64,000 nucleotides of DNA from Actinernus sp. WN-2022. Lineage: Eukaryota > Cnidaria > Anthozoa > Actiniaria > Actinernidae. Below are positions 9,905 to 21,164 of the stretch, in pieces. The stretch spans positions 9,990,095-10,054,094 of the forward strand of contig JAOWCC010000936.1 in the NCBI GenBank assembly GCA_030867875.1, in the 5' to 3' direction. The translations under genes and the position numbers were made by a program. Position 1 is the stretch's first letter. Every line of letters begins with the position of its first letter. The notes beneath the pieces were generated by a model, which searched no databases, was not told the DNA's origin, and saw only the letters and a program-made list of their open reading frames with translations.

Positions 9905-12900
9905 TGAGGACTGTTAACACAAAACGAGGCCTCACGTCTAACACCCCTCTGAGAAGAAAACCCGTTAAAGACTGAAAAAAAAACACGAGAAAAGCCGGGA
10001 GACCAAAAACTGCGTGCATGCCAGCCAAGTATGGTGGGTAGTAGTAGCCTTTTTGTGATAACGACGCTCATGATGTGCGCTGTTTTACCTATAGTTCGTG
10101 TTGCATTCCCAGGAGGCAGTGCAGAACGTTGCACTGATATCATCGGACCAATCGCCGTTTCAGAATGAACGGCGCACGTACACTGAAATGCAAAGTAGGA
10201 TAACTACATGAGCCGGCACTTCTAAACGATTTAGCATTATTTAAGCATCGTAAAGAGCGATAAAACTCGCGAGCGCCTATATGCTTTTAATAAAGAGAGA
10301 AAATACTGACGTATCGACATCGTAACGACTGAGAATTCATGAGCGCATATGGCTATTAATAAAGAGAGAAAATTCTGAAATATCGACAACAGTTTTCTAT
10401 CATGAGGACTGTTAACACAAAAGGAGGACTCACGTCTAACACCCCTCTGAGAAGAAAACCCGTTAAAGACTGAAAAAAAAACGAGAAAAGCCGGGAGACC
10501 AAAAACTGCGTGCATGCCAGCCAAGTATGGTGGGTAGTAGTAGCCTTTTTGTGATAACGACGCTCATGATGTGCGCTGTTTTACCTATAGTTCGTGTTGC
10601 ATTCCCAGGAGGCAGTGCAGAACGTTGCACTGGTATCATCGGACCAATCGCCGTTTCAGAATGAACGGCGCACGTACACTGAAATGCAAAGTAGGATAAC
10701 TACATGAGCCGGCACTTCTAAACGATTTAGAATTATATAAGCATCGTAAAGAGCGATAAAACTCGCGAGCGCCTATATGTTTTTAATAAAGAGAGAAAAT
10801 ACTGACGTATCGACATCGTAACGACTGAGAATTCATGAGCGCATATGGCTATTAATAAAGAGAGAACATTCTGAAATATCGACAACAGTTTTCTATCATG
10901 AGGACTGTTAACACAAAAGAAGGACTCACGTCTAACACCCCTCTGAGAAGAAAACCCGTTAAAGACTGAAAAAAAAACGAGAAAAGCCGGGAGACCAACA
11001 ACTGCGTGCATGCCAGCCAAGTATGGTGGGTAGTAGTAGCCTTTTTGTGATAACGACGCTCATGATGTGCGCTGTTTTACCTATAGTTCGTGTTGCATTC
11101 CCAGGAGGCAGTGCAGAACGTTGCACTGATATCATCGGACCAATCGCCGTTTCAGAATGAACGGCGCACGTACACTGAAATGCAAAGTAGGATAACTACA
11201 TGAGCCGGCACTTCTAAACGATTTAGCATTATTTAAGCATCGTAAAGAGCGATAAAACTCGCGAGCGCCTATATGCTTTCAATAAAGAGAGAAAATACTG
11301 ACGTATCGACATCGTAACGACTGAGAATTCATGAGCGCATATGGCTATTAATAAAGAGAGAAAATTCTGAAATATCGACAACAGTTTTCTATCATGAGAA
11401 CTGTTAACACAAAAGGAGGACTCACGTCTAACACCCCTCTGAGAAGAAAACCCGTTAAAGACTGAAAAAAGCACGAGAAAAGCCGGGAGACCAAAAACTG
11501 CGTGCATGCCAGCCAAGTATAGTGGGTAGTAGTAGCCTTTTTGTGATAACGACGCTCATGATGTGCGCTGTTTTACCTATAGTTCGGGTTGCATTCCCAG
11601 GAGGCAGTGCAGAACGTTGCACTGGTATCATCGGACCAATCGCCGTTTCAGAATGAACGGCGCACGTACACTGAAATGCAAAGTAGGATAACTACATGAG
11701 CCGGCACTTCTAAACGATTTAGAATTATATAAGCATCGTAAAGAGCGACAAAACTCGCGAGCGCCTATATGTTTTTTATAAAGAGAGAAAATACTGACGT
11801 ATCGAAATCGTAACGACTGAGAATTCATGAGCGCATATGGCTATTAATAAAGAGAGAACATTCTGAAATATCGACAACAGTTTTCTATCATGAGGACTGT
11901 TAACACAAAAGAAGGACTCACGTCTAACACCCCTCTGAGAAGAAAACCCGTTAAAGACTGGAAAAAAAACGAGAAAAGCCGGGAGACCAAAAACTGCGTG
12001 CATGCCAGCCAAGTATGGTGGGTAGTAGTAGCCTTTTTGTGATAACGACGCTCATGATGTGCGCTGTTTTACCTATAGTTCGTGTTGCATTCCCAGGAGG
12101 CAGTGCAGAACGTTGCACTGGTATCATCGGACCAATCGCCGTTTCAGAATGAACGGCGCACGTACACTGAAATGCAAAGTAGGATAACTACATGAGCCGG
12201 CACTTCTAAACGATTTAGAATTATATAAGCATCGTAAAGAGCGATAAAACTCGCGAGCGCCTATATGTTTTTAATAAAGAGAGAAAATACTGACGTATCG
12301 ACATCGTAACGACTGAGAATTCATGAGCGCATATGGCTATTAATAAAGAGAGAACATTCTGAAATATCGACAACAGTTTTCTATCATGAGGACTGTTAAC
12401 ACAAAAGAAGGACTCACGTCTAACACCCCTCTGAGAAGAAAACCCGTTAAAGACTGAAAAAAAAACGAGAAAACCCGGGAGACCAACAACTGCGTGCATG
12501 CCAGCCAAGTATGGTGGGTAGTAGTAGCCTTTTTGTGATAACGACGCTCATGATGTGCGCTGTTTTACCTATAGTTCGTGTTGCATTCCCAGGAGGCAGT
12601 GCAGAACGTTGCACTGATATCATCGGACCAATCGCCGTTTCAGAATGAACGGCGCACGTACACTGAAATGCAAAGTAGGATAACTACATGAGCCGGCACT
12701 TCTAAACGATTTAGCATTATTTAAGCATCGTAAAGAGCGATAAAACTCGCGAGCGCCTATATGCTTTTAATAAAGAGAGAAAATACTGACGTATCGACAT
12801 CGTAACGACTGAGAATTCATGAGCGCATATGGCTATTAATAAAGAGAGAAAATTCTGAAATATCGACAACAGTTTTCTATCATGAGAACTGTTAACACAA

Positions 12901-15560
12901 AAGGAGGACTCACGTCTAACACCCCTCTGAGAAGAAAACCCGTTAAAGACTGAAAAAAACACGAGAAAAGCCGGGAGACCAAAAACTGCGTGCATGCCAG
13001 CCAAGTATGGTGGGTAGTAGTAGCCTTTTTGTGATAACGACGCTCATGATGTGCGCTGTTTTACCTATAGTTCGGGTTGCATTCCCAGGAGGCAGTGCAG
13101 AACGTTGCACTGGTATCATCGGACCAATCGCCGTTTCAGAATGAACGGCGCACGTACACTGAAATGCAAAGTAGGATAACTACATGAGCCGGCACTTCTA
13201 AACGATTTAGAATTATATAAGCATCGTAAAGAGCGACAAAACTCGCGAGCGCCTATATGTTTTTAATAAAGAGAGAAAATACTGACGTATCGAAATCGTA
13301 ACGACTGAGAATTCATGAGCGCATATGGCTATTAATAAAGAGAGAACATTCTGAAATATCGACAACAGTTTTCTATCATGAGGACTGTTAACACAAAAGA
13401 AGGACTCACGTCTAACACCCCTCTGAGAAGAAAACCCGTTAAAGACTGGAAAAAAAACGAGAAAAGCCGGGAGACCAAAAACTGCGTGCATGCCAGCCAA
13501 GTATGGTGGGTAGTAGTAGCCTTTTTGTGATAACGACGCTCATGATGTGCGCTGTTTTACCTATAGTTCGTGTTGCATTCCCAGGAGGCAGTGCAGAACG
13601 TTGCACTGGTATCATCGGACCAATCGCCGTTTCAGAATGAACGGCGCACGTACACTGAAATGCAAAGTAGGATAACTACATGAGCCGGCACTTCTAAACG
13701 ATTTAGAATTATATAAGCATCGTAAAGAGCGATAAAACTCGCGAGCGCCTATATGTTTTTAATAAAGAGAGAAAATACTGACGTATCGACATCGTAACGA
13801 CTGAGAATTCATGAGCGCATATGGCTATTAATAAAGAGAGAACATTCTGAAATATCGACAACAGTTTTCTATCATGAGGACTGTTAACACAAAAGAAGGA
13901 CTCACGTCTAACACCCCTCTGAGAAGAAAACCCGTTAAAGACTGAAAAAAAAACGAGAAAAGCCGGGAGACCAACAACTGCGTGCATGCCAGCCAAGTAT
14001 GGTGGGTAGTAGTAGCCTTTTTGTGATAACGACGCTCATGATGTGCGCTGTTTTACCTATAGTTCGTGTTGCATTCCCAGGAGGCAGTGCAGAACGTTGC
14101 ACTGATATCATCGGACCAATCGCCGTTTCAGAATGAACGGCGCACGTACACTGAAATGCAAAGTAGGATAACTACATGAGCCGGCACTTCTAAACGATTT
14201 AGCATTATTTAAGCATCGTAAAGAGCGATAAAACTCGCGAGCGCCTATATGCTTTTAATAAAGAGAGAAAATACTGACGTATCGACATCGTAACGACTGA
14301 GAATTCATGAGCGCATATGGCTATTAATAAAGAGAGAAAATTCTGAAATATCGACAACAGTTTTCTATCATGAGAACTGTTAACACAAAAGGAGGACTCA
14401 CGTCTAACACCCCTCTGAGAAGAAAACCCGTTAAAGACTGAAAAAAACACGAGAAAAGCCGGGAGACCAAAAACTGCGTGCATGCCAGCCAAGTATGGTG
14501 GGTAGTAGTAGCCTTTTTGTGATAACGACGCTCATGATGTGCGCTGTTTTACCTATAGTTCGGGTTGCATTCCCAGGAGGCAGTGCAGAACGTTGCACTG
14601 GTATCATCGGACCAATCGCCGTTTCAGAATGAACGGCGCACGTACACTGAAATGCAAAGTAGGATAACTACATGAGCCGGCACTTCTAAACGATTTAGAA
14701 TTATATAAGCATCGTAAAGAGCGACAAAACTCGCGAGCGCCTATATGTTTTTAATAAAGAGAGAAAATACTGACGTATCGACATCGTAACGACTGAGAAT
14801 TCATGAGCGCATATGGCTATTAATAAAGAGAGAACATTCTGAAATATCGACAACAGTTTTCTATCATGAGGACTGTTAACACAAAAGAAGGACTCACGTC
14901 TAACACCCCTCTGAGAAGAAAACCCGTTAAAGACTGAAAAAAAAACGAGAAAAGCCGGGAGACCAACAACTGCGTGCATGCCAGCCAAGTATGGTGGGTA
15001 GTAGTAGCCTTTTTGTGATAACGACGCTCATGTTGTGCGCTGTTTTACCTATAGTTCGTGTTGCATTCCCAGGAGGCAGTGCAGAACGTTGCACTGATAT
15101 CATCGGACCAATCGCCGTTTCAGAATGAACGGCGCACGTACACTGAAATGCAAAGTAGGATAACTACATGAGCCGGCAATTCTAAACGATTTAGCATTAT
15201 TTAAGCATCGTAAAGAGCGATAAAACTCGCGAGCGCCTATATGCTTTTAATAAAGAGAGAAAATACTGACGTATCGACATCGTAACGACTGAGAATTCAT
15301 GAGCGCATATATGGCTATTAATAAAGAGAGAAAATTCTGAAATATCGACAACAGTTTTCTATCAATTGATGTGCGCTGTTTTACCTATAGTTCGGGTTGC
15401 ATTCCCAGGTGGCAGTGCAGAACGTTGCACTGATATCATCGGACCAATCGCCGTTTCAGAATGAACGGCGCACGTACACTGAAATGCAAAGTAGGATAAC
15501 TACATGAGCCGGCACTTCTAAACGATTTAGCATTATTTAAGCATCGTAAAGAGCGATAAA
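9905..15560. repeat. 496 bp satellite array, 11 full monomers plus a partial
   Basis: The word TGAGGACTGTTAACAC or its variant recurs at 9905, 10403, 10899, 11395, 11891, 12387, 12883, 13379, 13875, 14371 and 14867. The spacing is 496 bp (498 for the first). A last unit (15365-15560) lacks its first ~165 bp and ends mid-monomer. Within each monomer an AATAAAGAGAGAA block is present twice, about 80 bp apart. Variant sites fall into three monomer types that recur in order (see findings). It does not match 5S, U-snRNA or tRNA sequences that I can recall. Confidence 0.95.
10733..11020 (-). other. 95-codon open frame carried by the satellite monomer
   Basis: Almost every monomer carries this minus-strand frame (other copies end at 10237, 11229, 12221, 12717, 13213, 13709, 14205 and 14701). 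It begins MAGMHAV followed by a hydrophobic stretch and ends in an arginine/leucine-rich tail. The copy near 11.7-12.0 kb is broken. The frame crosses the chosen monomer boundary. Its repetition follows from the array itself, so conservation is no proof of coding. No promoter or family match was seen. Confidence 0.2.
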
Positions 15561-15707
15561 ATGGGCTATAATTTCCAAGATGTACATGAAATAAAGGGGG
15601 TTATGTCTCTCTCTCATCTGTTGTGGCATTTCCGTTGCTTTAATGAAGTAGAGTGTAAAGTGGAGTTTTGATAGTGACTGTAGGGAGAACATGAACAATA
15701 TTATTTA
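15561..15707. other. Spacer between two repeat arrays
   Basis: Unique-looking 150 bp with no recognised feature. Confidence 0.4.
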
Positions 15708-16782
15708 GAATCCCATAGCACGACTCAAAATCGCGCGCTGATTGGCTAACGAAGCGTTTAATATTTTGTGTAATTCAACGGTTTGAAAAGCTGTATTAAA
15801 CGATGTACAGGAAGCCCGCGCGTAAATATTTTGTTTATTTTTATTATCGCGAACAGAGACACAAATCATGTTAAAATTACAAACCAGGATATTCACAAAG
15901 TTAACAGTAGTCAAAGAACGTGAAAATTATATATCTTTTATTTCGTTTTTCACGAGAAATGATGTTTTGGCCCTCGACTGAACAAGAGCGACTCTAGCTT
16001 ATCCGAAGAAACGACAAAAACAATTGCAGCAAAAATGTGTGATTTTGAACGGAAAAGCTGGACAGGGGCTTCGTGGATTTGCTGATTTAATTAATGTAAT
16101 ATTCACACAGAGAAGCTATTAAAATGACTGAAAACAGTAAAAACAGGACGAAAAGCACGGCTACAGAACGGTACTAAAATCGTGGTACAAAGAAAATTTT
16201 GGAAACGAGTGGACTGAACACAAGTATTAAACATTCAACAGTTTAAAAACAGGCTTATTTATTGTGAGACAGAAATTGAGCATCAACATTTGGTACTGAA
16301 TTTGCTTATAAAGTAAGGAACACTGGCTTAATACTTACAAGATTATGCGTATACTTGTGCAGCAGCTCTTCGGTTTGTCAGGTTCAGTTTAGATTTTCAC
16401 TTATCGACAACTGGTTTCAACAGGCCGCCGGTTTTCTAAATCTTTCACAAACATTCACAATTTTGTCTCCAGTTAATGCACTTTCGCTTTCTTGGTAAAG
16501 ATTAGATCGAAATTAAGTGTACCTAAATAAAATACAGGTGTTTTCATGCATAAGAATCCAGTTTTGATGTCGGAAAACCAAATTTTGTGAGCAACGACTA
16601 CACTTTTAGTTGAACATCGTGTGAGTCTCAGTCTAATTTTAAGCTTGATTCCTATTCGCTCGTTAGTTTACCGCGTAATGGGTTCCTGGCGCGTGGCGAG
16701 AATTTCAGCAACTTTCAGTATATTCTTTATTTATTTTCGTAAATCACTAGATGCAATGGGATTCAAAGAAAATTCATTGCTC

Positions 16783-16814
16783 GACTCGGGAATTCCACGT
16801 TAAATTTCACTTGA

Positions 16815-16870
<56 letters not shown>

Positions 16871-16895
16871 CAATTTAACGTGGAATTCCCTCGTC
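16783..16895. repeat. Palindromic TIR-TIR junction in unit 1 (again at 18118-18230)
   Basis: GAATTCCACGTTAAATTT and AAAAACCGATATCGCAC are followed, after a short GCTTCGCGAT loop region, by their inverted complements ending AACGTGGAATTCC. It looks like the right terminus of one element copy joined directly to the left terminus of the next. Confidence 0.85.
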
Positions 16896-18149
16896 AGGCA
16901 ATGAATTTACCTATAGAATCGCATAGCCAAAGCTGAATCACACGGTGCATTTGCGAAATCAGACGCTAAGCGACTCGGGCGATATCGGTTTTCTCGTGCA
17001 ATTTAACGTGGAATTACCTCGTCAGGCATGTGATTTTCCTATAGAATCCCATAGCACGACTCAAACTCGCGCGCTGATTGGTTAACGTAGCGTTTAATAT
17101 TTTGTGGAATTCAATGGTTGGAAAGCTGTATTAAACGATGTACAGGAAGCCCGCGCGTAAATATTTTGTTTATTTTTATTATCGCGAACAGAGACACAAA
17201 TCATGTTAAAATTACAAACCAGGATATTCACAAAGTTAACAGTAGTCAAAGAACGTGAAAATTATATATCTTTTATTTCGTTTTTCACGAGAAATGATGT
17301 TTTGGCCCTCGACTGAACAAGAGCGACTCTAGCTTATCCGAAGAAACGACAAAAACAATTGCAGCAAAAATGTGTGATTTTGAACGGAAAAGCTGGACAG
17401 GGGCTTCGTGGATTTGCTGATTTAATTAATGTAATATTCACACAGAGAAGCTATTAAAATGACTGAAAACAGTAAAAACAGGACGAAAAGCACGGCTACA
17501 GAACGGTACTAAAATCGTGGTACAAAGAAAATTTTGGAAACGAGTGGACTGAACACAAGTATTAAACATTCAACAGTTTAAAAACAGGCTTATTTATTGT
17601 GAGACAGAAATTGAGCATCAACATTTGGTACTGAATTTGCTTATAAAGTAAGGAACACTGGCTTAATACTTACAAGATTATGCGTATACTTGTGCAGCAG
17701 CTCTTCGGTTTGTCAGGTTCAGTTTAGATTTTCACTTATCGACAACTGGTTTCAACAGGCCGCCGGTTTTCTAAATCTTTCACAAACATTCACAATTTTG
17801 TCTCCAGTTAATGCACTTTCGCTTTCTTGGTAAAGATTAGATCGAAATTAAGTGTACCTAAATAAAATACAGGTGTTTTCATGCATAAGAATCCAGTTTT
17901 GATGTCGGAAAACCAAATTTTGTGAGCAACGACTACACTTTTAGTTGAACATCGTGTGAGTCTCAGTCTAATTTTAAGCTTGATTCCTATTCGCTCGTTA
18001 GTTTACCGCGTAATGGGTTCCTGGCGCGTGGCGAGAATTTCAGCAACTTTCAGTATATTCTTTATTTATTTTCGTAAATCACTAGATGCAATGGGATTCA
18101 AAGAAAATTCATTGCTCGACTCGGGAATTCCACGTTAAATTTCACTTGA

Positions 18150-18205
<56 letters not shown>

Positions 18206-18304
18206 CAATTTAACGTGGAATTCCCTCGTCAGGCAATGAATTTACCTATAGAATCGCATAGCCAAAGCTGAATCACACGGTGCATTTGCGAAATCAGACG
18301 CTAA

Positions 18305-18390
18305 GCGACTCGGGCGATATCGGTTTTCTCGTGCAATTTAACGTGGAATTACCTCGTCAGGCATGTGATTTTCCTATAGAATCCCATAGC
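18305..18390. repeat. Left terminal inverted repeat of the 1.5 kb element
   Basis: GACTCGGGCGATATCGG through ATTTTCCTATAGAATCCC. Its inverted copy lies at 19727-19807. The same left end also starts unit 2 at about 16970. Confidence 0.75.
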
Positions 18391-19482
18391 ACGACTCAAA
18401 CTCGCGCGCTGATTGGTTAACGTAGCGTTTAATATTTTGTGGAATTCAATGGTTGGAAAGCTGTATTCAACGGCTTGAAAAGCTGTATTGAACGATGTAC
18501 AGGAAGCCCGCGCGTAAATATTTTGTTTATTTTTATTATCGCGAACAGAGACACAAATCATGTTAAAATTACAAACCAGGATATTCACAAAGTTAACAGT
18601 AGTAAAAGAACGTGAACATTAGATATCGTTTATTCCGTTTTTCACGAGAAATGTTATGTTTTGGCGCTCGACTGAACAAGAAACCGACTCTAATCATCCG
18701 AGGAATCGACAAAAACAACTGCAGCAAAAATGTGTGATTTTGAACGAAAAAGCTGGGGCTTCCTGGATTTGCTGATTTAATTGATGTAATATTCACACAG
18801 AGAAGCTAAATGACTGAAAACAGTAAAAGCAGGACGGAAATCACGGCTACAGAACGTACTAAAATCGTGGTACAAGGAAAATTTTGGAAACGAGTGGACT
18901 GAACACAAGTAACATTCATCAGTTCAAAAACAGGTTTATTTATTGTGAGAATTGAGCATTAACATTTGGTAATTTGCTTAAAAAGTAAGGAACACTTCAT
19001 ACTTACAAGTTTGTGCGTATATATACTTGTGCAGCAGCTCTTCGGTTTGTCAGGTTTTAGATTTTCACTTAGCGACAACTGGTTTCAACAGGCCGCCGGT
19101 TTTCTAAATCTTTCACAAACATTCACAATTTTGTCTCCAGTTAATGCACTTTCGCTTTCTTGGTAAAGATTAGATCGAAATTAAGTGTACCTAAATAAAA
19201 TACAGGTGTTTTCGTGCATAAAAATCCAGTTTTGATGTCGGAAAACCAAATTTTGTGAGCAACAACTGCACTTTTAGTTGAACATCGTGTGAGTCTCAGT
19301 CTAATTTTAGCTTGATTCCTATTCGCTCGTTAGCTTACCGCGCAATGGGTTCCTGGCGCGTGGCGGGAATTTCAGTAACTTTCAGACTGAGTATATTCTT
19401 TATTTATTTTCGTAAATCACTCAGTGAGTTGCAATGGGATTCAAAGAAAATTCATTGCCTGACTCGGGAATTTCACGTTAAA

Positions 19483-19519
<37 letters not shown>

Positions 19520-19619
19520 ACATGGAATTCCCTCGTCTGGCAATGAATTTACCTATAGAATCGCATAGCCAAAGCTGAATCGCACGGTGCATTTGCGAAA
19601 TCAGACGCTGATTGGCTGA

Positions 19620-19657
19620 GACGGAGTGGTGATTCAGAGTGGAATCACCACTCCGTC
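19620..19657. repeat. Perfect 16 bp hairpin
   Basis: GACGGAGTGGTGATTC pairs exactly with GAATCACCACTCCGTC across a 6 base loop, near the right end of the third unit. Confidence 0.9.
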
Positions 19658-19726
19658 TACGCGCGCTATTTATAAGTTAGCAAAATATCAACAAAAGTAC
19701 TAAATCTTCAAGTAATTCATCGGACT

Positions 19727-19807
19727 ATGCGATTCAAGGAAAATCACATGCCTGACTCGGTAATTCCACGTTAAATTGCACGAGAAAACCGATATCGCCC
19801 GAGTCGC
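19727..19807. repeat. Right terminal inverted repeat of the 1.5 kb element
   Basis: Inverted complement of 18305-18390 with a few mismatches (AAATCACATGCCTGACTCGG and onward). It is the only complete right terminus of this type in the array. Confidence 0.75.
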
Positions 19808-20140
19808 TTTTTCCTATAAAATGGTTTTCTTGGCGATTAACTATCAACTGACAAATTAGCTAAATTGACATTTTTATGCCCCACTCCTTCTAGACCCTCC
19901 TATAAGATTTCTAAGAAAAATGAGAATTTTGGTCAGTGATCATGTGGGCTTCCTGTGCTTTTTTTGCCTTTCTCGCAATGAATTAAGGGATTTAGCCCGA
20001 TATTTCTGAAAAAATAATCCTATAATTTCTTTAAAAAATACCTTGCAATCGACTGACCCCACTGCACTATGTACCAAAAGGTTTCAAGTTTGTCATCGCT
20101 TCTCCCCCTCGTGTTACAAATTGACGTCCTGCCGTCCAAA
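19808..20140. other. Possible upstream region of the 20141 exon
   Basis: AT-rich, then a TGACGTC word (CRE-like) about 18 bp before the ATG at 20141. No TATA box was judged convincing. Confidence 0.25.
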
Positions 20141-20191
20141 ATGGCGCCGTTTCTGTTCCTTGCATTGTTACTGTTATTAATATTAGTTCAG
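20141..20191 (+). CDS. Candidate signal-peptide exon
   Basis: ATGGCGCCG starts 17 codons, MAPFLFLALLLLLILVQ, that end exactly at a strong splice donor (CAG then GTACGT). The start sits in AAAATGGCG context. The peptide is a textbook hydrophobic secretion signal. A phase 0 first exon encoding little more than a signal peptide is common in animal secreted or membrane proteins. The remaining exons were not found. They would lie to the right and run against the minus-strand SET gene. Confidence 0.45.
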
Positions 20192-20614
20192 GTACGTACA
20201 TTATGAAGAAAACTGTTCTGGCTAATTTGCAATGCACAACTTAGGTTAGAGTTTTATTGACAAATTACAATATGGGCTGACTGACGATGAACGAAACATA
20301 ATGAAATACTGCCCGAGGCCGAGTCGGGCATCGTACAGTCAACAAGTGTTTGTATTTGTTAATAAAACACAAATATAAAGTCTAAACTCGTTTGATATTC
20401 CAACTGATTGCACAGCATGCTGTGGAGTGTGCATGGTCACCAAATTACAAAGCAAGTTTGGATTTTTTGCTGTGCAGGAAGTTGGCATGGCATATATTAA
20501 ACTTAATTAGTGCGGAGTTCTGCATGCAGACATTAGAAATAATAATTATGCATGTACTGCATGAACTAGATGTATACTTTAACTACCTTGACTTTAATAC
20601 ATGTAGCTTTGAGC
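20192..20614. other. SET gene 3' side / intron of the candidate + gene
   Basis: A 99-codon plus-strand frame (20392-20691) partly overlaps the SET exon in antisense and has no features of its own. No convincing polyadenylation site was identified for the SET gene. Confidence 0.35.
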
Positions 20615-21164
20615 TCAGAGATGAAAGTTTCTCACAATTCTTTCAGCTTCAGATTGGGAACCATCATTTGAAGCTAGCAGAACATGCCTGAGGGACTGCA
20701 GTTGTTGTGTAGATAATTGTGTGGTCCAGTAAGAGTTAACATGGGAGTATCTGGTCAAGAGCTCTTCTCCAGCTAAAATAACACGTGTGCTTTTGAACCA
20801 AACCTCCCCTTCACGATTGGCCCATTCACAGTTCACTCTAGCCTTGACTAGTGAAGTGAATTTCTCAGATGCCAGGCTGAATGGAAAAGTACCATCTTGG
20901 ATAATGCAGCCCAACCCAAGAGGGCACAGAGAACCATCAATCTCTACTTCAGAGCCATCTCTTACTGTCTTCAGAATAAAGTCAGATGATTCGTGATTTC
21001 TGCCAAGGCGTAATGGTGCTATAGGTGCATAGCTGGTTATCCAAGTTCCTTCTGGTATCTGCTTCAAAGTAAAAACACCCCTCCCAGTGCTAGCTCCACC
21101 AATACCTACAACCATTGAGGGTCTGATTTGGAGAAATGCTTCACCTGTAGGAACTGTTTTGTAG
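20615..21164 (-). CDS. SET-domain protein, last coding exon
   Basis: Acceptor TTGCAG at 21165-21170; stop TGA at 20615-20617. The exon carries most of a SET fold. GIGGASTGRGVF followed by I-P-E-G-T matches the N-terminal SET motif. EVEIDGS matches the central strand. VNCEW and A-G-E-E-L-L-T-R-Y-S match the C-terminal SET region. The canonical NHSC-x-P-N substrate/cofactor segment is not recognisable (KARVNCEW stands there), so methyltransferase activity is doubtful. SET proteins usually methylate lysines with S-adenosylmethionine. Phase agrees with the exon at 24329-24685: AT plus C makes an isoleucine codon. Confidence 0.75.

Larger units (their letters stand above)
15708..19714. repeat. Three tandem 1,335 bp units with TIR-like ends
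   Basis: Units begin at GAATCCCATAGCACGACTC (15708, 17044, 18379). Units 1 and 2 are essentially identical over the whole length. Unit 3 has diverged with several small deletions. Open frames of about 60 codons repeat with the unit (16621 and 17956; 16751 and 18086) but show no protein family. The units are built from an element with long TIRs, because each contains right-end and left-end sequence fused head to tail. Confidence 0.9.

Noticed and set aside
9905..15560. Possible rDNA, 5S, snRNA or spliced-leader gene array
   Set aside because: No recognisable RNA gene sequence or Pol III boxes in the 496 bp monomer on either strand.
9905..15560. CRISPR-like array
   Set aside because: The 496 bp monomers are contiguous with no unique spacers, and the genome is eukaryotic.
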